From Enterobacter sp. R4-368 (GTDB taxonomy: Bacteria > Pseudomonadota > Gammaproteobacteria > Enterobacterales > Enterobacteriaceae), in contig NC_021500.1 of the NCBI RefSeq assembly GCF_000410515.1, forward strand, positions 3,038,001 through 3,102,000: a DNA stretch of 64,000 nt, in the 5' to 3' direction. A program made the translations under genes and the position numbers. Shown here one piece after another: positions 48,567 to 58,450 of this stretch; positions within the stretch are counted from its first letter, which is position 1; the number at the start of each line of letters is the position of its first letter. The notes beneath the pieces are model-generated. The model saw nothing but the letters and a program-made list of their open reading frames with translations. It was not told the DNA's origin and did not search any database.

Positions 48567-50032
48567 GCGCAAAGCTCCTTTGTCTGTCGTTTTTGCTGAA
48601 AGCGCGCGACATAGCGGGCGATTTCATTATCAGGATTAGGGGTAAACGTAATCAGTGAGTGGTTAGCTGTGACCAGCTGGCGAAAGTCATCGACGTTGCT
48701 TAACTCATCCAGCGTCATCAGTTGCACGCCAATATTGCCCAGCGTCGAGGCTTCCACCGGCCCGGCGACCACCGGTAGCCCGCAGGCATCGGCGCAGAGC
48801 TGGTTCAGTAACTGGTTCTGGCAGCCGCCACCGACGATATGCAGGCGGGTAAACGGCTTACCACGCAGGAAAGCCAGTTCGCTCAGCACATCGGCATACA
48901 ACAGCGCGAGGCTATCGAAGATGCAGCGCGCCAGTTCGGCGGCGTTTTGCGGTACGGGTTGGCCCGCTTCCCGGCAGGCGGCCTGGATTTCGGCACTCAT
49001 GTTGTCCGGGTTGATAAAGCGATCGTCGTTCGGGTTAATCACGCAGCGGCAGGTAGGGAGCTGCCCGGTGAGGGCGATTAACGCCGGCAAATCGGTGATG
49101 TTTTGCTCTTTCAGCACGCGTTGCAGCAGCCACAACCCCATGATGTTTTTCAGCACCCGGTAACGGCCTTCGGCACCGCCTTCGTTGGTGATATTGGCGG
49201 CGAGCGCCTCATCGCTGGTGTGCGGGGTTTTGCTCTCAAAACCCATCAGTGACCAGGTGCCGGAAGAGAGATACGCCGCGTCGGGATTTTCCAGCGGTGC
49301 GGCGATAACCGCGCTGGCGGTATCGTGGCTGGCGACAGCGACGACCGGAATGGCATTCCCCTGCGGGCAGATCCAGTTGCCGATAACGTTGCCAGGATGG
49401 CTTGGCGTGCCAAACCAGCGAGCCGGAACGCCTGCCCAGTTCAGCAGTGATTCATCCCAGTTATCGGTGTTGATATTGACCAGTTGGGTGGTGGTGGCGT
49501 TGGTGTATTCCCAGTTGAGATTGCCGGTCAGGCGGTAGCTGAAGTAATCCGGGATCAGCAGTGCGTGGTCGGCCTGTTCGAGCAGGTGCGGTTGCTGTTC
49601 TGCCAGTGCGCGCAACTGGTACAGGGTGTTGAAGGGTAAAAACTGAATGCCGCTGCGGCGATAGATATCGGCTTTGCCGGGGTTTTGCAGCGCGCGGTGC
49701 ATCACGCCATCGGTGCGATTATCGCGGTAGGCAATCGGCAGCCCGACGCGCTGGCCTTCACGATTAACCAGGATGTAATCGACGCCCCAGGTATCAATGC
49801 CGATGCTGTCTGGCTGTATGCCTTCGGCGCACACCTTATTCAGACCGAGGCGGATTTCGGCTTCCAGGCTGTCGATATCCCAGCAATCAAAGCCGTCCAC
49901 TTTTTGCAGACAGTTTACAAAACGGTGCATTTCGCGAAGCGAAAGCGTGCGGTTCTGGCGGTCGTAGCGCGCCAGCATGACGCGTCCGCTGGAGGCGCCT
50001 AAATCAACCGCAACACAATGGCGAAAAGTCAT
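48563..50032 (-). CDS. rhaB: Rhamnulokinase
   Basis: FGGY-family kinase phosphorylating L-rhamnulose at O-1. 489 residues, same as E. coli. N-terminal [14 protein letters not shown] is the phosphate-1 motif; the catalytic Asp lies in [12 protein letters not shown]; the adenosine motif is [19 protein letters not shown]. First gene of rhaBAD; promoter elements upstream are listed separately. Confidence 0.99.
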   Translation of the reverse strand: MTFRHCVAVDLGASSGRVMLARYDRQNRTLSLREMHRFVNCLQKVDGFDCWDIDSLEAEIRLGLNKVCAEGIQPDSIGIDTWGVDYILVNREGQRVGLPIAYRDNRTDGVMHRALQNPGKADIYRRSGIQFLPFNTLYQLRALAEQQPHLLEQADHALLIPDYFSYRLTGNLNWEYTNATTTQLVNINTDNWDESLLNWAGVPARWFGTPSHPGNVIGNWICPQGNAIPVVAVASHDTASAVIAAPLENPDAAYLSSGTWSLMGFESKTPHTSDEALAANITNEGGAEGRYRVLKNIMGLWLLQRVLKEQNITDLPALIALTGQLPTCRCVINPNDDRFINPDNMSAEIQAACREAGQPVPQNAAELARCIFDSLALLYADVLSELAFLRGKPFTRLHIVGGGCQNQLLNQLCADACGLPVVAGPVEASTLGNIGVQLMTLDELSNVDDFRQLVTANHSLITFTPNPDNEIARYVARFQQKRQTKELCA

Positions 50033-50062
50033 GATCGGGTCCTTCTTAGAGTCATTGCGGAC

Positions 50063-50157
50063 AGTCTAAAAAGGGTGCGGCAGTCGTACCTTCTTGCTAC
50101 TGACAGTGGCGATTTCGCGCTGGCAAGAAAGCAAAGATGAACGTGAGAGAGTTCACA
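50063..50157 (-). promoter_or_regulatory. rhaBAD promoter with RhaS operator and CRP site
   Basis: Read on the - strand and aligned with E. coli: CRP site TGTGAACTCTCTCACG (50142-50157), distal RhaS half-site CATCTTTGCTTTCTTGC (50123-50139), proximal half-site CAGTAGCAAGAAGGTAC (50086-50102) and -10 TAGACT (50063-50068). Order and spacing match the known rhaBAD regulatory region. Confidence 0.88.
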
Positions 50158-50187
50158 GTTTCCAGTAATCGCGAGGTTTTCAGCCAT

Positions 50188-50203
50188 TGTGACCCTCACC
50201 ACA
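50188..50203. promoter_or_regulatory. CRP site for rhaSR
   Basis: TGTGACCCTCACCACA fits the CRP dyad. It lies midway between rhaB and rhaS, where E. coli CRP supports rhaSR transcription; RhaR sites are expected nearer rhaS but were not resolved. Confidence 0.65.
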
Positions 50204-50331
50204 TTTCCCGATCTTTCCGGCCGTTTCTTGAAAAAACGGCAGGCTATGCGTAAATCGGCGTCGAAAATTTAAGGTGAGGTGGAAAACCCTTAATTACTAT
50301 TTTGAGAACATTTCTCAAGACCGGGGCCATC

Positions 50332-51168
50332 ATGACCGTACTGCATAGCGTGGATTTTTTTCCGTCAGGTAAATCACCCGTTGCCATTGAACCGCGATTG
50401 CCCCAGGCCGCGTTTCCGGAACATCATCATGATTTTCATGAAATTGTGATTGTTGAACACGGTACGGGGATTCATGTGTTCAATGGTCAGCCGTACACCA
50501 TCAGCGGCGGCACGGTCTGTTTTGTGCGCGATCATGACCGCCATTTGTATGAACATACCGATAATCTCTGCTTGACCAATGTGCTGTACCGCTCGCCGGA
50601 TGCGTTCCAGTTCCTTGCCGGGTTGAACCAGTTGCTGCCGCAGGAGCAGGATGGGCATTACCCGTCGCACTGGCGGGTAAGCCAGCACACGCTGGGGCAG
50701 GTGCGCGGCATCATTAGCCAGATGGAAGAGATGGGTAGTGAAGTGGCAACGCATGACATTGCCAACCGCGAGATCCTGTTTATGCAGTTGCTGGTGTTAT
50801 TGCGTAAAAGCAGCCAGCAGGAAGATGCGGGCAACAGCGATGCGCGGCTGAACCAGCTTATGCTGTGGCTGGAAGATCACTTCGCGGAGGACATTTGCTG
50901 GGAGTCGCTGGCAGAACAGTTCAGCTTGTCGTTGCGTACGCTGCATCGTCAGCTTAAACAGTCCACCGGCATGACGCCGCAGCGCTATTTAAACCGCCTG
51001 CGGTTGATTAAAGCGCGCCATATGTTACGCCACAGCGACGAGAGCGTGACGGATATCGCTTTTCGCTGCGGGTTCGGCGACAGTAACCACTTTTCGACGC
51101 TGTTTCGCCGCGAGTTTGACTGGTCACCGCGCGATATCCGCCAGGGGCGCGACACGCTGCTTCAGTAA
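50332..51168 (+). CDS. rhaS: RhaS, activator of rhaBAD and rhaT
   Basis: AraC-family regulator responding to L-rhamnose. 278 residues from ATG 50332 ([13 protein letters not shown]), the family start; the frame is open for 30 bases more upstream. N-terminal cupin ([24 protein letters not shown]) and C-terminal double helix-turn-helix ([38 protein letters not shown]). The central linker differs from E. coli. Divergent from rhaB, followed by rhaR. Confidence 0.98.
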   Translation: MTVLHSVDFFPSGKSPVAIEPRLPQAAFPEHHHDFHEIVIVEHGTGIHVFNGQPYTISGGTVCFVRDHDRHLYEHTDNLCLTNVLYRSPDAFQFLAGLNQLLPQEQDGHYPSHWRVSQHTLGQVRGIISQMEEMGSEVATHDIANREILFMQLLVLLRKSSQQEDAGNSDARLNQLMLWLEDHFAEDICWESLAEQFSLSLRTLHRQLKQSTGMTPQRYLNRLRLIKARHMLRHSDESVTDIAFRCGFGDSNHFSTLFRREFDWSPRDIRQGRDTLLQ

Positions 51169-51241
51169 CGAGAAGGTTATCACCGATTTTTAGCCGGGCT
51201 TCCGTTAATAATGTCAGGTTGTTCACGGCAGAGGTGGCGTT

Positions 51242-52090
51242 GTGGCTGGTGAGTTAATTCTTCGTAAAGCAGACTTTTTTCCGCGCGCCGGACAGGCGGT
51301 CGTGGTGGCCGATCGCTACCCGCAAAATGTCTTTGCTGAACATACGCATGAGTTCTGCGAACTGGTGATGGTGTGGCGCGGCAATGGGTTGCATGTGCTT
51401 AATGACCGGCCTTACCGCATTACGCGCGGCGATCTGTTTTATATCCGCGCCGAAGATTGCCACTCTTACGCCTCGGTTAATGACCTGGTGTTGCAGAACA
51501 TTATCTACTGCCCGGACCGGCTGACGCTGAATCTCGACTGGGCGGCGCATATTCCGGGGCTTAACGGCGCGCCGTCCAACCCGCACTGGCGCATTGGTAG
51601 CAGCGGCATGGCGCAGGCGCGGCAGGTGATTACGCAACTGGAACATGAGAGCGCGAAGGACGATCCGCTGGCCAATCTGATGGCGGAAACCCTGTTTGCT
51701 CAACTGGTGATGACCCTAAAACGCCACCGTTTCGCCACCGATAACCTTGCCGCGACCCACAGCGAAACGCTGCTGGATAAGCTCATCACCGCGCTTTCCG
51801 GCAGCCTGAATCGCAGCTTTGTACTGGAGCATTTTTGTGAACAGGAACAGTGCAGCGAGCGGGCGCTGCGCCAGCAGTTTCGTACTCAAACCGGGATGAC
51901 CATCAACCACTATTTGCGCCAGTTGCGCATTTGCCACGCCCAATTTTTGTTGCAGCACTCCGAGCAGATGATCAGTGAAATCGCCATGCAGTGTGGCTTT
52001 GAGGACAGTAACTACTTTTCGGTGGTATTTAGCCGTGAGGTAGGGATGACGCCAGGTCAGTGGCGTCATCGTAGCCGGGTTGCTGCCTGA
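51242..52090 (+). CDS. rhaR: RhaR, activator of rhaSR
   Basis: AraC-family regulator, 282 residues starting with GTG at 51242 (AGAGG upstream), the same length as E. coli RhaR. The ligand-binding cupin contains [37 protein letters not shown]; the DNA-binding part ends with [28 protein letters not shown]. It controls rhaSR, thus the cascade RhaR to RhaS to rhaBAD/rhaT. The stop directly abuts that of the convergent rhaT. Confidence 0.98.
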   Translation: MAGELILRKADFFPRAGQAVVVADRYPQNVFAEHTHEFCELVMVWRGNGLHVLNDRPYRITRGDLFYIRAEDCHSYASVNDLVLQNIIYCPDRLTLNLDWAAHIPGLNGAPSNPHWRIGSSGMAQARQVITQLEHESAKDDPLANLMAETLFAQLVMTLKRHRFATDNLAATHSETLLDKLITALSGSLNRSFVLEHFCEQEQCSERALRQQFRTQTGMTINHYLRQLRICHAQFLLQHSEQMISEIAMQCGFEDSNYFSVVFSREVGMTPGQWRHRSRVAA

Positions 52091-53125
52091 TTAGCTCGCC
52101 ATGCCGAGGCCGACGATATTGGCCGCGACAATGATCACCACGCAGCCGAGACTCAGCACACTCACCGGTTGCCGTCCGGCATTCTTCCACTCTTTCAGCA
52201 CCAGACCGACCAGCCCGCCGCACAGCACATAGAAGCTCATATGCAGCATCCAGCTAATGTAGTCATACTGCCCCGGAATGCTGGCGTGACCCCAGGCGTA
52301 GAAGAAGAATTGCAGATACCACATCAGGCCACCCAGTGCCGAAAGCAGGATATTGCTGATAAGCAGCCCTTTTGCCAGCGAGAAGTCGGCTTTTAGCGAC
52401 AGATCTTTCACTTTTGCCAGCCGGATAAAGCAGAAGCTCAGGTTCACCAGCGCACCACCGCCCATGATCACCACGTAGCTTGGCAATGCGGTATAGAGCG
52501 GATCGATACCCAGCGCGGCAGCGGCGTCGTGCATCGGTTTGGCGGCGTTCATCGCAAAAGACATCCCGGCAGAGAACACGCCGCACATCACTGCCAGCGC
52601 TAACCCTTTTTTCAGGTTGAACTCTTCGGCTTTGATGCCCATTTTGCGCTCTTTCAACTGACCGGCGCGGGTAACAATGCCAACACCAATCAGCGCCACC
52701 AGCACACCCAGCAAGGTCATTCGCCCGCCTTCGGTGTTGATCAGCACATCGAAGTGGCCGTTGAGGATTGGCGTCATCAATGTTCCGACAATCAGCGTAA
52801 TACCAATGGCGATGCCAATACCCATCGACATGCCTAAGTAGCGCATAGTCAGGCCATAGTTGATGTTACCGATGCCCCACATTGCGCCGAAAAGAAACAC
52901 CGGCAGCAGCGTTGAGGTGCTAAACGAACTGAAATAAGCCCAAAAATCAGGCAATAACAGCGCGCTGATAGTCCAGGGAAGGATCAACCACGAGACGATG
53001 CCGCCGATTGACCACATCGTTTCCCAGGACCACTTTCTTACCTTTTTAAACGGGGCATAGAAACAGGCTGCACTGGCCGCACCTATCAAATGCCAAAAAA
53101 TACCCATCGTAATCGCGTTACTCAT
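52091..53125 (-). CDS. rhaT: L-rhamnose/proton symporter
   Basis: Ten-helix inner-membrane symporter of the drug/metabolite-type superfamily, 344 residues as in E. coli. Typical segments: [29 protein letters not shown] at the start and [34 protein letters not shown] near the end. It provides a second rhamnose uptake system beside the ABC importer of this locus. Convergent with rhaR; separated from sodA by 277 bases. Confidence 0.98.
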   Translation of the reverse strand: MSNAITMGIFWHLIGAASAACFYAPFKKVRKWSWETMWSIGGIVSWLILPWTISALLLPDFWAYFSSFSTSTLLPVFLFGAMWGIGNINYGLTMRYLGMSMGIGIAIGITLIVGTLMTPILNGHFDVLINTEGGRMTLLGVLVALIGVGIVTRAGQLKERKMGIKAEEFNLKKGLALAVMCGVFSAGMSFAMNAAKPMHDAAAALGIDPLYTALPSYVVIMGGGALVNLSFCFIRLAKVKDLSLKADFSLAKGLLISNILLSALGGLMWYLQFFFYAWGHASIPGQYDYISWMLHMSFYVLCGGLVGLVLKEWKNAGRQPVSVLSLGCVVIIVAANIVGLGMAS

Positions 53126-53255
53126 TTCACAATCCTCTTTGTTTTTATCGCCGGGATACGAGCAGCCGACCCGATGAGTGTAAAAATCGGTCAGAAGATT
53201 AACCTTGAGGCGTTTGCCGCGTTGCGTTGCAGGCTGGCAATGAGCACGTGATGAG

Positions 53256-53271
53256 GGTGAGCGGCTTCACA
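53256..53271. promoter_or_regulatory. CRP site upstream of rhaT
   Basis: GGTGAGCGGCTTCACA, read on the - strand as TGTGAAGCCGCTCACC, is a good CRP dyad about 130 bases before the rhaT ATG. Confidence 0.6.
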
Positions 53272-53320
53272 ATTTCAATAACATAACCAAAAGTTATAAC
53301 CTTATTAAAACTACGGCATT

Positions 53321-53356
53321 GATAAACATTTTCAATATCATTTAATTAACTATAAT
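53321..53356 (+). promoter_or_regulatory. sodA promoter with Fur box
   Basis: GATAAACATTTTCAATATC (53321-53339) fits the Fur consensus of three GATAAT-like hexamers and matches the E. coli sodA Fur site; TATAAT at 53351-53356 is the -10. The TTAATTAAC between also matches E. coli. SoxS and ArcA sites were not resolved. Confidence 0.8.
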
Positions 53357-53414
53357 GAACCAACTGCTTACGCGGCGTTAACACAATAGCCGCTTACCCT
53401 TAATGGAGATGAAT

Positions 53415-54035
53415 ATGAGCTATACACTGCCCGCTCTGCCGTATGCATACGATGCCCTCGAACCGCATTTCGACAAGCAGACGATGGAAATCCATCACAC
53501 TAAACATCACCAGACTTACGTGAACAACGCAAACGCCGCGCTGGAAAGCCTGCCGGAGTTCGCGAGCCTGCCGGTTGAAGAGCTGATCACCAAACTGGAC
53601 CAGCTGCCAGCCGACAAAAAAACCGTACTGCGTAACAACGCAGGCGGCCACGCTAACCACAGCCTGTTCTGGAAAGGCCTGAAAAAAGGCACCACCTTGC
53701 AGGGCGATCTGAAAGCCGCTATCGAGCGTGATTTCGGTTCCGTGGACAATTTCAAAGCGGAATTCGAAAAAGCAGCGGCGACTCGCTTTGGTTCCGGCTG
53801 GGCATGGCTGGTGCTGAAAGGCGACAAACTGGCTGTGGTTTCTACCGCTAACCAGGATTCCCCGCTGATGGGTGAAGCGATCTCTGGCGCGTCCGGTTTC
53901 CCGATTCTGGGCCTGGATGTGTGGGAACACGCTTACTACCTGAAATTCCAGAACCGCCGCCCGGACTACATTAAAGAGTTCTGGAACGTGGTGAACTGGG
54001 ACGAAGCTGCTGCGCGTTTCGCTGCGAAAAAATAA
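53415..54035 (+). CDS. sodA: Manganese superoxide dismutase
   Basis: Cytosolic dismutation of superoxide. 206 residues from ATG 53415 ([19 protein letters not shown]), as in E. coli; GGAG lies six to ten bases before. Metal ligands: His27 ([12 protein letters not shown]), His82 region (NHSLFW), and DVWEHAYY (Asp and His). The [13 protein letters not shown] pattern and QDSPLM are typical of the Mn form. Repressed by Fur by inference from the box upstream. Confidence 0.99.
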   Translation: MSYTLPALPYAYDALEPHFDKQTMEIHHTKHHQTYVNNANAALESLPEFASLPVEELITKLDQLPADKKTVLRNNAGGHANHSLFWKGLKKGTTLQGDLKAAIERDFGSVDNFKAEFEKAAATRFGSGWAWLVLKGDKLAVVSTANQDSPLMGEAISGASGFPILGLDVWEHAYYLKFQNRRPDYIKEFWNVVNWDEAAARFAAKK

Positions 54036-54068
54036 GCCGCTTTCGTCCACGCCGTAGTGCGTGATTCG

Positions 54069-54103
54069 AAGCCCCGCCAGGCGTTGCCGGTGGGGCTTTT
54101 TTA
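54069..54103 (+). terminator. Rho-independent terminator of sodA
   Basis: AAGCCCC and GGGGCTT arms around a GC-rich loop, then TTTTTA. About 35 bases after the sodA stop. Confidence 0.88.
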
Positions 54104-54149
54104 TTCCTTTTTGGCTGCCAGAAATCAAAAGGAACGCTGATCCTAAAAT

Positions 54150-54168
54150 AATGAAATAATGTTTTGTT
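54150..54168. promoter_or_regulatory. KdgR operator upstream of kdgT
   Basis: AATGAAATAATGTTTTGTT matches every position of the KdgR consensus as I know it (AATRAAAYRNYRTTTYRTT). It lies 124 bases before the kdgT ATG, so repression by KdgR in the absence of 2-keto-3-deoxygluconate is expected. Confidence 0.85.
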
Positions 54169-54292
54169 ATGGTTGTTTGATCACTTTTCTCGCATCAATC
54201 CGGGTCTACCCTCTCTTCATCCGCGCGGCTGTTGTTCCGTTCAACCGGAGTGCCTGCGCCATAAAAATCGAACGGTTTTTACAGGTGAAGAT

Positions 54293-55276
54293 ATGCAAAT
54301 CAAGCGTGCAATAGAGAAAATCCCTGGCGGGATGATGTTGGTTCCATTGTTCATCGGTGCTCTGTGCCACACTTTTGCGCCCGGCGCAGGGAAATACTTC
54401 GGTTCATTCACTAACGGCATGATTACCGGCACGGTGCCGATCCTTGCGGTGTGGTTTTTTTGCATGGGCGCGTCGATCAAACTGAGCGCGACCGGTACGG
54501 TGCTGCGTAAATCCGGCACGCTGGTGGTGACGAAAATCGTGATCGCCTGGGTGGTGGCGGCTATCGCGTCGCGGTTGATTCCGGAACATGGCGTGGAAGC
54601 GGGTTTTTTTGCCGGCTTATCGACGCTGGCGCTGGTGGCATCGATGGATATGACCAACGGCGGGTTGTACGCCTCCATCATGCAGCAGTACGGCACCAAA
54701 GAGGAGGCCGGGGCATTTGTGCTGATGTCGCTGGAATCCGGCCCATTGATGACGATGATTATTCTCGGCACAGCCGGTATCGCTTCTTTTGAACCGCATG
54801 TGTTTGTTGGTGCGGTGCTGCCATTCCTCGTGGGGTTTGCGCTGGGTAATCTCGACCCGGAACTGCGCGAGTTCTTCAGCAAGGCGGTGCAGACGTTGAT
54901 TCCGTTCTTCGCTTTCGCGCTTGGCAACACCATCGATTTAAGCGTGATTGCGCAAACCGGGCTGCTGGGGATTTTGCTGGGCGTCGCGGTGATTGTGATC
55001 ACCGGGATCCCGCTGATTATTGCCGACAAACTGATTGGCGGCGGTGACGGAACAGCGGGTCTGGCGGCTTCCAGTTCGGCTGGTGCTGCGGTGGCAACGC
55101 CGGTGCTGATTGCTGAAATGGTGCCGGACTTCAAAGCGATGGCGCCAGCGGCGACGGCGCTGGTGGCGACATCGGTGATCGTTACCTCGATCCTGGTGCC
55201 GATTTTGACGTCTGTCTGGTCACGAAAAGTGAAAGGGGCGGAAGCGGACATGTCGCTACGCAACACCGTGAAATAA
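54293..55276 (+). CDS. kdgT: 2-keto-3-deoxygluconate permease
   Basis: Proton symporter for KDG, ten hydrophobic segments. 327 residues from ATG 54293 ([19 protein letters not shown]), same as E. coli; AGGTGAAG precedes it. The open frame continues 129 bases upstream but that translation is Arg/Cys-rich and hydrophilic. Conserved: [21 protein letters not shown] and [24 protein letters not shown] KdgR site lies upstream, and a likely KDG-related aldolase gene follows on the opposite strand. Confidence 0.97.
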   Translation: MQIKRAIEKIPGGMMLVPLFIGALCHTFAPGAGKYFGSFTNGMITGTVPILAVWFFCMGASIKLSATGTVLRKSGTLVVTKIVIAWVVAAIASRLIPEHGVEAGFFAGLSTLALVASMDMTNGGLYASIMQQYGTKEEAGAFVLMSLESGPLMTMIILGTAGIASFEPHVFVGAVLPFLVGFALGNLDPELREFFSKAVQTLIPFFAFALGNTIDLSVIAQTGLLGILLGVAVIVITGIPLIIADKLIGGGDGTAGLAASSSAGAAVATPVLIAEMVPDFKAMAPAATALVATSVIVTSILVPILTSVWSRKVKGAEADMSLRNTVK

Positions 55277-55284
55277 CGAAATGA

Positions 55285-55309
55285 GGCCGACCTTTACAGG
55301 TCGGCTTTT
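55285..55309 (+). terminator. Terminator of kdgT
   Basis: GCCGACCT, TTAC, AGGTCGGC then TTTTG: a compact 8-bp stem directly between the convergent stops of kdgT and the aldolase gene. Confidence 0.75.
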
Positions 55310-55312
55310 GCA

Positions 55313-56206
55313 TTAGCGGATAGCAAAAACGGTGTCGATAATGTTGCACTGATCTTCAGTGAGGGCACCGCCGAAGTTACGGGCGACGGGGGTGCAGTAA
55401 CCAAACTTGCGCGCTACCACGGTTTTGATGGTGGTAACAAAATCGTCGCCGATGCTGTAGATGGCCATAAATTTGCCGATCTCTTGCTGCACCTGATGCA
55501 GCGTTGCCAAATCACTTTGTCGCCACGCCTCCCGCGCTTTAACAAACAGCTCCGGCATCACGTTGTTTAAGCCTGAAATCACGCCAGCGCCGCCCGCCAG
55601 CAAAGTAGGAATGAAATACTCGTCGTAACCGCACAACACTGCGAAATCATCGCGCACGTTTTTGGTTGCCAGAATCATATTGCGGGTGTGCGACTGGCAA
55701 TCAACGGTGTCTTTAATGCCGGCAAAATCGGGGAATTCGGCGGCCAGCGCCGCGACCAGCTCGGGTGTTAAATCACAGCCGGTGCGCGCCGGGAAGTTAT
55801 AGGCAAACCATTTGCCGCTGATCGCTTTGCCCAGCGCGCGAAAGTAGCTTAAAAGCTGGTTGCTGGTTTGCCCATAGTAATAAGGCGGCAGCACCATCAC
55901 GGCTTCATAGCCGGTGCGGTAGGCTTCATCAGCCATCCACAGGATGTCGTTAAAACAGGTGGAAGAGACGTTAGCCACCATCGAAATGGGCGACATTCCG
56001 CGCGCTTCACGAATCAACATTATTCGTTCATCCAGTGTGAAAGAGGCGAACTCGCCGATACTGCCCATTAGCAATACCACGTCGATTTTCGCCGCCGTCA
56101 GGCGGGTAAGATGCTGTTTTAATCCATTGAGATCGATGTTGCTTTCACTGTCCATCGGCGTGATGGAAGGACACCAGACGCCGGAAAAAGGGGTTGTTTG
56201 CGTCAC
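55313..56206 (-). CDS. DapA-family aldolase, GTG start
   Basis: 297 residues of the dihydrodipicolinate synthase/N-acetylneuraminate lyase superfamily. Schiff-base Lys165 (FAGIKDTVD) and the acid/base Tyr136 (WFAYNFP) are present; the usual GTTGE loop reads GSIGEF. The start is GTG 56206 with GAGGAGG seven bases before it; ATG at 56299 gives a Cys-rich extension unlike the family. E. coli YagE, a KDG aldolase, belongs here, and the neighbour kdgT makes a KDG or related 2-keto-3-deoxy-acid aldolase likely. The substrate is inferred from context only. Confidence 0.82.
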   Translation of the reverse strand: MTQTTPFSGVWCPSITPMDSESNIDLNGLKQHLTRLTAAKIDVVLLMGSIGEFASFTLDERIMLIREARGMSPISMVANVSSTCFNDILWMADEAYRTGYEAVMVLPPYYYGQTSNQLLSYFRALGKAISGKWFAYNFPARTGCDLTPELVAALAAEFPDFAGIKDTVDCQSHTRNMILATKNVRDDFAVLCGYDEYFIPTLLAGGAGVISGLNNVMPELFVKAREAWRQSDLATLHQVQQEIGKFMAIYSIGDDFVTTIKTVVARKFGYCTPVARNFGGALTEDQCNIIDTVFAIR

Positions 56207-56367
56207 TTCACTGCCTCCTCGATTAATGAAATCATGTTTCAAAAGCGTAAGGTAAGTGATAGCACGGCACAGCGGCGCGCATGTGCATGAATGTCTCATT
56301 TTTGCAGGTTTGGTCTGAGCTCAATTGTGGTGTAATACCGTGATGAACGAAGCCTGTTGGAGGGAAT

Positions 56368-57042
56368 ATGCAACATCCGGTTGAAGTATTTGTAGGAAAA
56401 ATAAGGGATTATCAGGGCAGCCGACCGAGCGCCATCGCAAAATTGCAGGTTGAAGGCGAACTCACGCTAACCGAAACCGGTATCGCCGGGGACGAGCAGG
56501 CGGAGAAAAGTTACCACGGCGGGACAGATCGCGCGTTGTGCCACTACCCGCGAGAACACTATGCTCACTGGGCGCAGATGTTTCCGCAGCAGGCGGCCTT
56601 ATTTTGCGCGCCCGCATTTGGCGAGAATCTTTCCACCAGCGGTCTGACAGAAAAAAACGTCTTTATCGGCGATATTTTTCGCTGGGGCGACGCGCTGATC
56701 CAGGTGACGCAACCGCGTTCGCCCTGTTTCAAACTCAATTTCCACTTTGGCATCAGCGACATGTCAACGCAGATGCAGTCCAGCGGCCGTACTGGCTGGC
56801 TTTATCGGGTGATTGCGGGCGGCAATGTATCGGCGGAAGCGCCGCTGGAGCTGGTTTCACGTGTGAGCGATGTCAGCGTCTATGACGCGGCGGCGATAGC
56901 CTGGTTTCAGCCGTTTGATGATGAGCAATATCATCGCTTGCTGTCGGCCGCCGGGTTGTCGGCGAGCTGGACACGTACGATGCAAAAGCGGCGTTTGAGC
57001 GGCAAGATTGAAGATAATTCACGCAGGTTGTTGGGGAAATAA
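56368..57042 (+). CDS. yiiM: MOSC-domain protein YiiM
   Basis: Molybdenum-cofactor-dependent reductase of N-hydroxylated bases such as 6-N-hydroxylaminopurine. 224 residues, same as E. coli. MOSC core: HGGTDRALCHYPREHY, FGENLSTSGLTEKNVFIGDIFRWG, and the MoCo-ligating Cys in QPRSPCFKLN; a C-terminal 3-alpha domain follows (FDDEQYHRLLSAAGLSASWTRTM). GGAGG precedes the ATG. Core gene of the locus. Confidence 0.96.
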   Translation: MQHPVEVFVGKIRDYQGSRPSAIAKLQVEGELTLTETGIAGDEQAEKSYHGGTDRALCHYPREHYAHWAQMFPQQAALFCAPAFGENLSTSGLTEKNVFIGDIFRWGDALIQVTQPRSPCFKLNFHFGISDMSTQMQSSGRTGWLYRVIAGGNVSAEAPLELVSRVSDVSVYDAAAIAWFQPFDDEQYHRLLSAAGLSASWTRTMQKRRLSGKIEDNSRRLLGK

Positions 57043-57043
57043 A

Positions 57044-57073
57044 ACGCCCCCTCCGGTGAGCGGAGAGGGCGAG
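57044..57073. terminator. Terminator between yiiM and cpxA
   Basis: GCCCCCTCCG / CGGAGAGGGC stem around GTGAG; followed on the - strand by GTTTTATTT and on the + strand by GAGTTATT. Best as the cpxA terminator. Confidence 0.7.
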
Positions 57074-57076
57074 TTA

Positions 57077-58450
57077 TTAAACGCGTTTATATAACGGCAG
57101 CCATATCGTCAGGCGTAACCCGCCGAGCGGGCTGTCGTCTGCTTTTACCCAGCCGCGATGCTGCTGAATAGCGGTTTCGACAATCGCCAGGCCAAGGCCC
57201 GTGCCGCCGGACTCGCGATCGCGCGCTTCGTCGGTACGGTAGAACGGGCGGAAAATCTGTTCCCTGTCTTCCGGGCTGACGCCGGGGCCGTCATCGTCCA
57301 CGTTAATGGTGATGCCGTCTTTATCCACCGCGAAACTGACTTCGATTTTGCTGTGTGAGTAGCGCAGCGCATTGCGCACGATGTTTTCGACCGCACTTTC
57401 CAGCGCGCTCGGGTTACCGTACAGCGGCCACGGGCCCGGCGGGAAGTTGACGGTCAGGGATTTACCCATCTGCTCCGCTTCAAACGCTGCGTTATCCAGC
57501 ACCTCATTCCACATTTGATTGGCTTTCACCGTTTCGCTGACCAGCGCGTTTTTCTGCTGATTGCGCGACATGACCAGCAGATCGTTGATCATGCTGTCCA
57601 GCCGCTGCGCTTCAGTTTCAATGCGTTCCAGCTCTTTGCTTTCGCCGCTGCGGCGACGCAGCAGTGCGGTGCCGAGCTGTAAGCGTGTGAGCGGTGTACG
57701 CAGTTCGTGCGAGATGTCGGAAAGCAGGCGCTGCTGCGCGGTCATCATGCGTTCGAGCGCCGTCACCATCTGGTTGAAACTGGCGCCGGCGGCCAGAAAC
57801 TCCTGCGGCCCGGATTCCAGTTCCGGATGCTGCCGCAAGTTGCCTTGCGCCACTTCATCCGCCGCATTTTTCAACTTACGCGCCGGTTTCGCCAGGCTCC
57901 ACGCCAGCCACAACAGCAGCGGCGAGCTGATCAGCATGGTGACAATCAGCAACAATAACGGGCGGTCAAACAACAGGTTGATAAAGTCAGATTGCGAACT
58001 GCTGGCGGGACGAATCAGATAGAGCTGGTAATTGTCTTCCCCGTCACGCACGGAGAAGGGCCCTACCATTTCGACCCGGCCATATTTTTTCTTCTGCGGA
58101 TGGTCGGAGTTGTCCGCCTGGCCGATGAAGTTACGGATGATCTGCATCTCGTTGCGTTCGGCGCCAATGACGCGCCCTTCGCTGGTCACCAGCAGCAGAC
58201 GTTGACCCGGCGGCGCCCATTTGTCGATGGCGCGGAAAAGCCTGCGCCACCACATCAGGTCGTTCGGCGGGTCGTTCGACAGTTCCGCTTCAACATGCTG
58301 TTCAATCATCACGCCCTGGCGCTGCTCGCTGTCCAGCAACTCCGTCATCTGACGGGAGTCCAGCTTCGGCACCATCAACACCAGCATCAATACCAGCGCC
58401 AGCGTTAACCAGAAAATGGCAAAGATGCGGGCGGTCAAACTTCCTATCAT
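57077..58450 (-). CDS. cpxA: CpxA envelope-stress sensor kinase
   Basis: Inner-membrane histidine kinase/phosphatase. 457 residues as in E. coli. Two membrane helices (about 8-29 and 165-187) enclose a periplasmic sensor domain; HAMP follows, then the H box SDISHELRTPLTRL (His248 by E. coli numbering), N box NIVRNALRYS, G1 DVDDDGPGV and G2 GGTGLGLAIV. ATGA overlap with cpxR; transcribed as cpxRA. Confidence 0.99.
   Translation of the reverse strand: MIGSLTARIFAIFWLTLALVLMLVLMVPKLDSRQMTELLDSEQRQGVMIEQHVEAELSNDPPNDLMWWRRLFRAIDKWAPPGQRLLLVTSEGRVIGAERNEMQIIRNFIGQADNSDHPQKKKYGRVEMVGPFSVRDGEDNYQLYLIRPASSSQSDFINLLFDRPLLLLIVTMLISSPLLLWLAWSLAKPARKLKNAADEVAQGNLRQHPELESGPQEFLAAGASFNQMVTALERMMTAQQRLLSDISHELRTPLTRLQLGTALLRRRSGESKELERIETEAQRLDSMINDLLVMSRNQQKNALVSETVKANQMWNEVLDNAAFEAEQMGKSLTVNFPPGPWPLYGNPSALESAVENIVRNALRYSHSKIEVSFAVDKDGITINVDDDGPGVSPEDREQIFRPFYRTDEARDRESGGTGLGLAIVETAIQQHRGWVKADDSPLGGLRLTIWLPLYKRV

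Noticed and set aside
54241..55266. 341-codon open frame antisense to kdgT
   Set aside because: Thr/Ser/Pro-rich shadow frame; kdgT matches the E. coli permease end to end.
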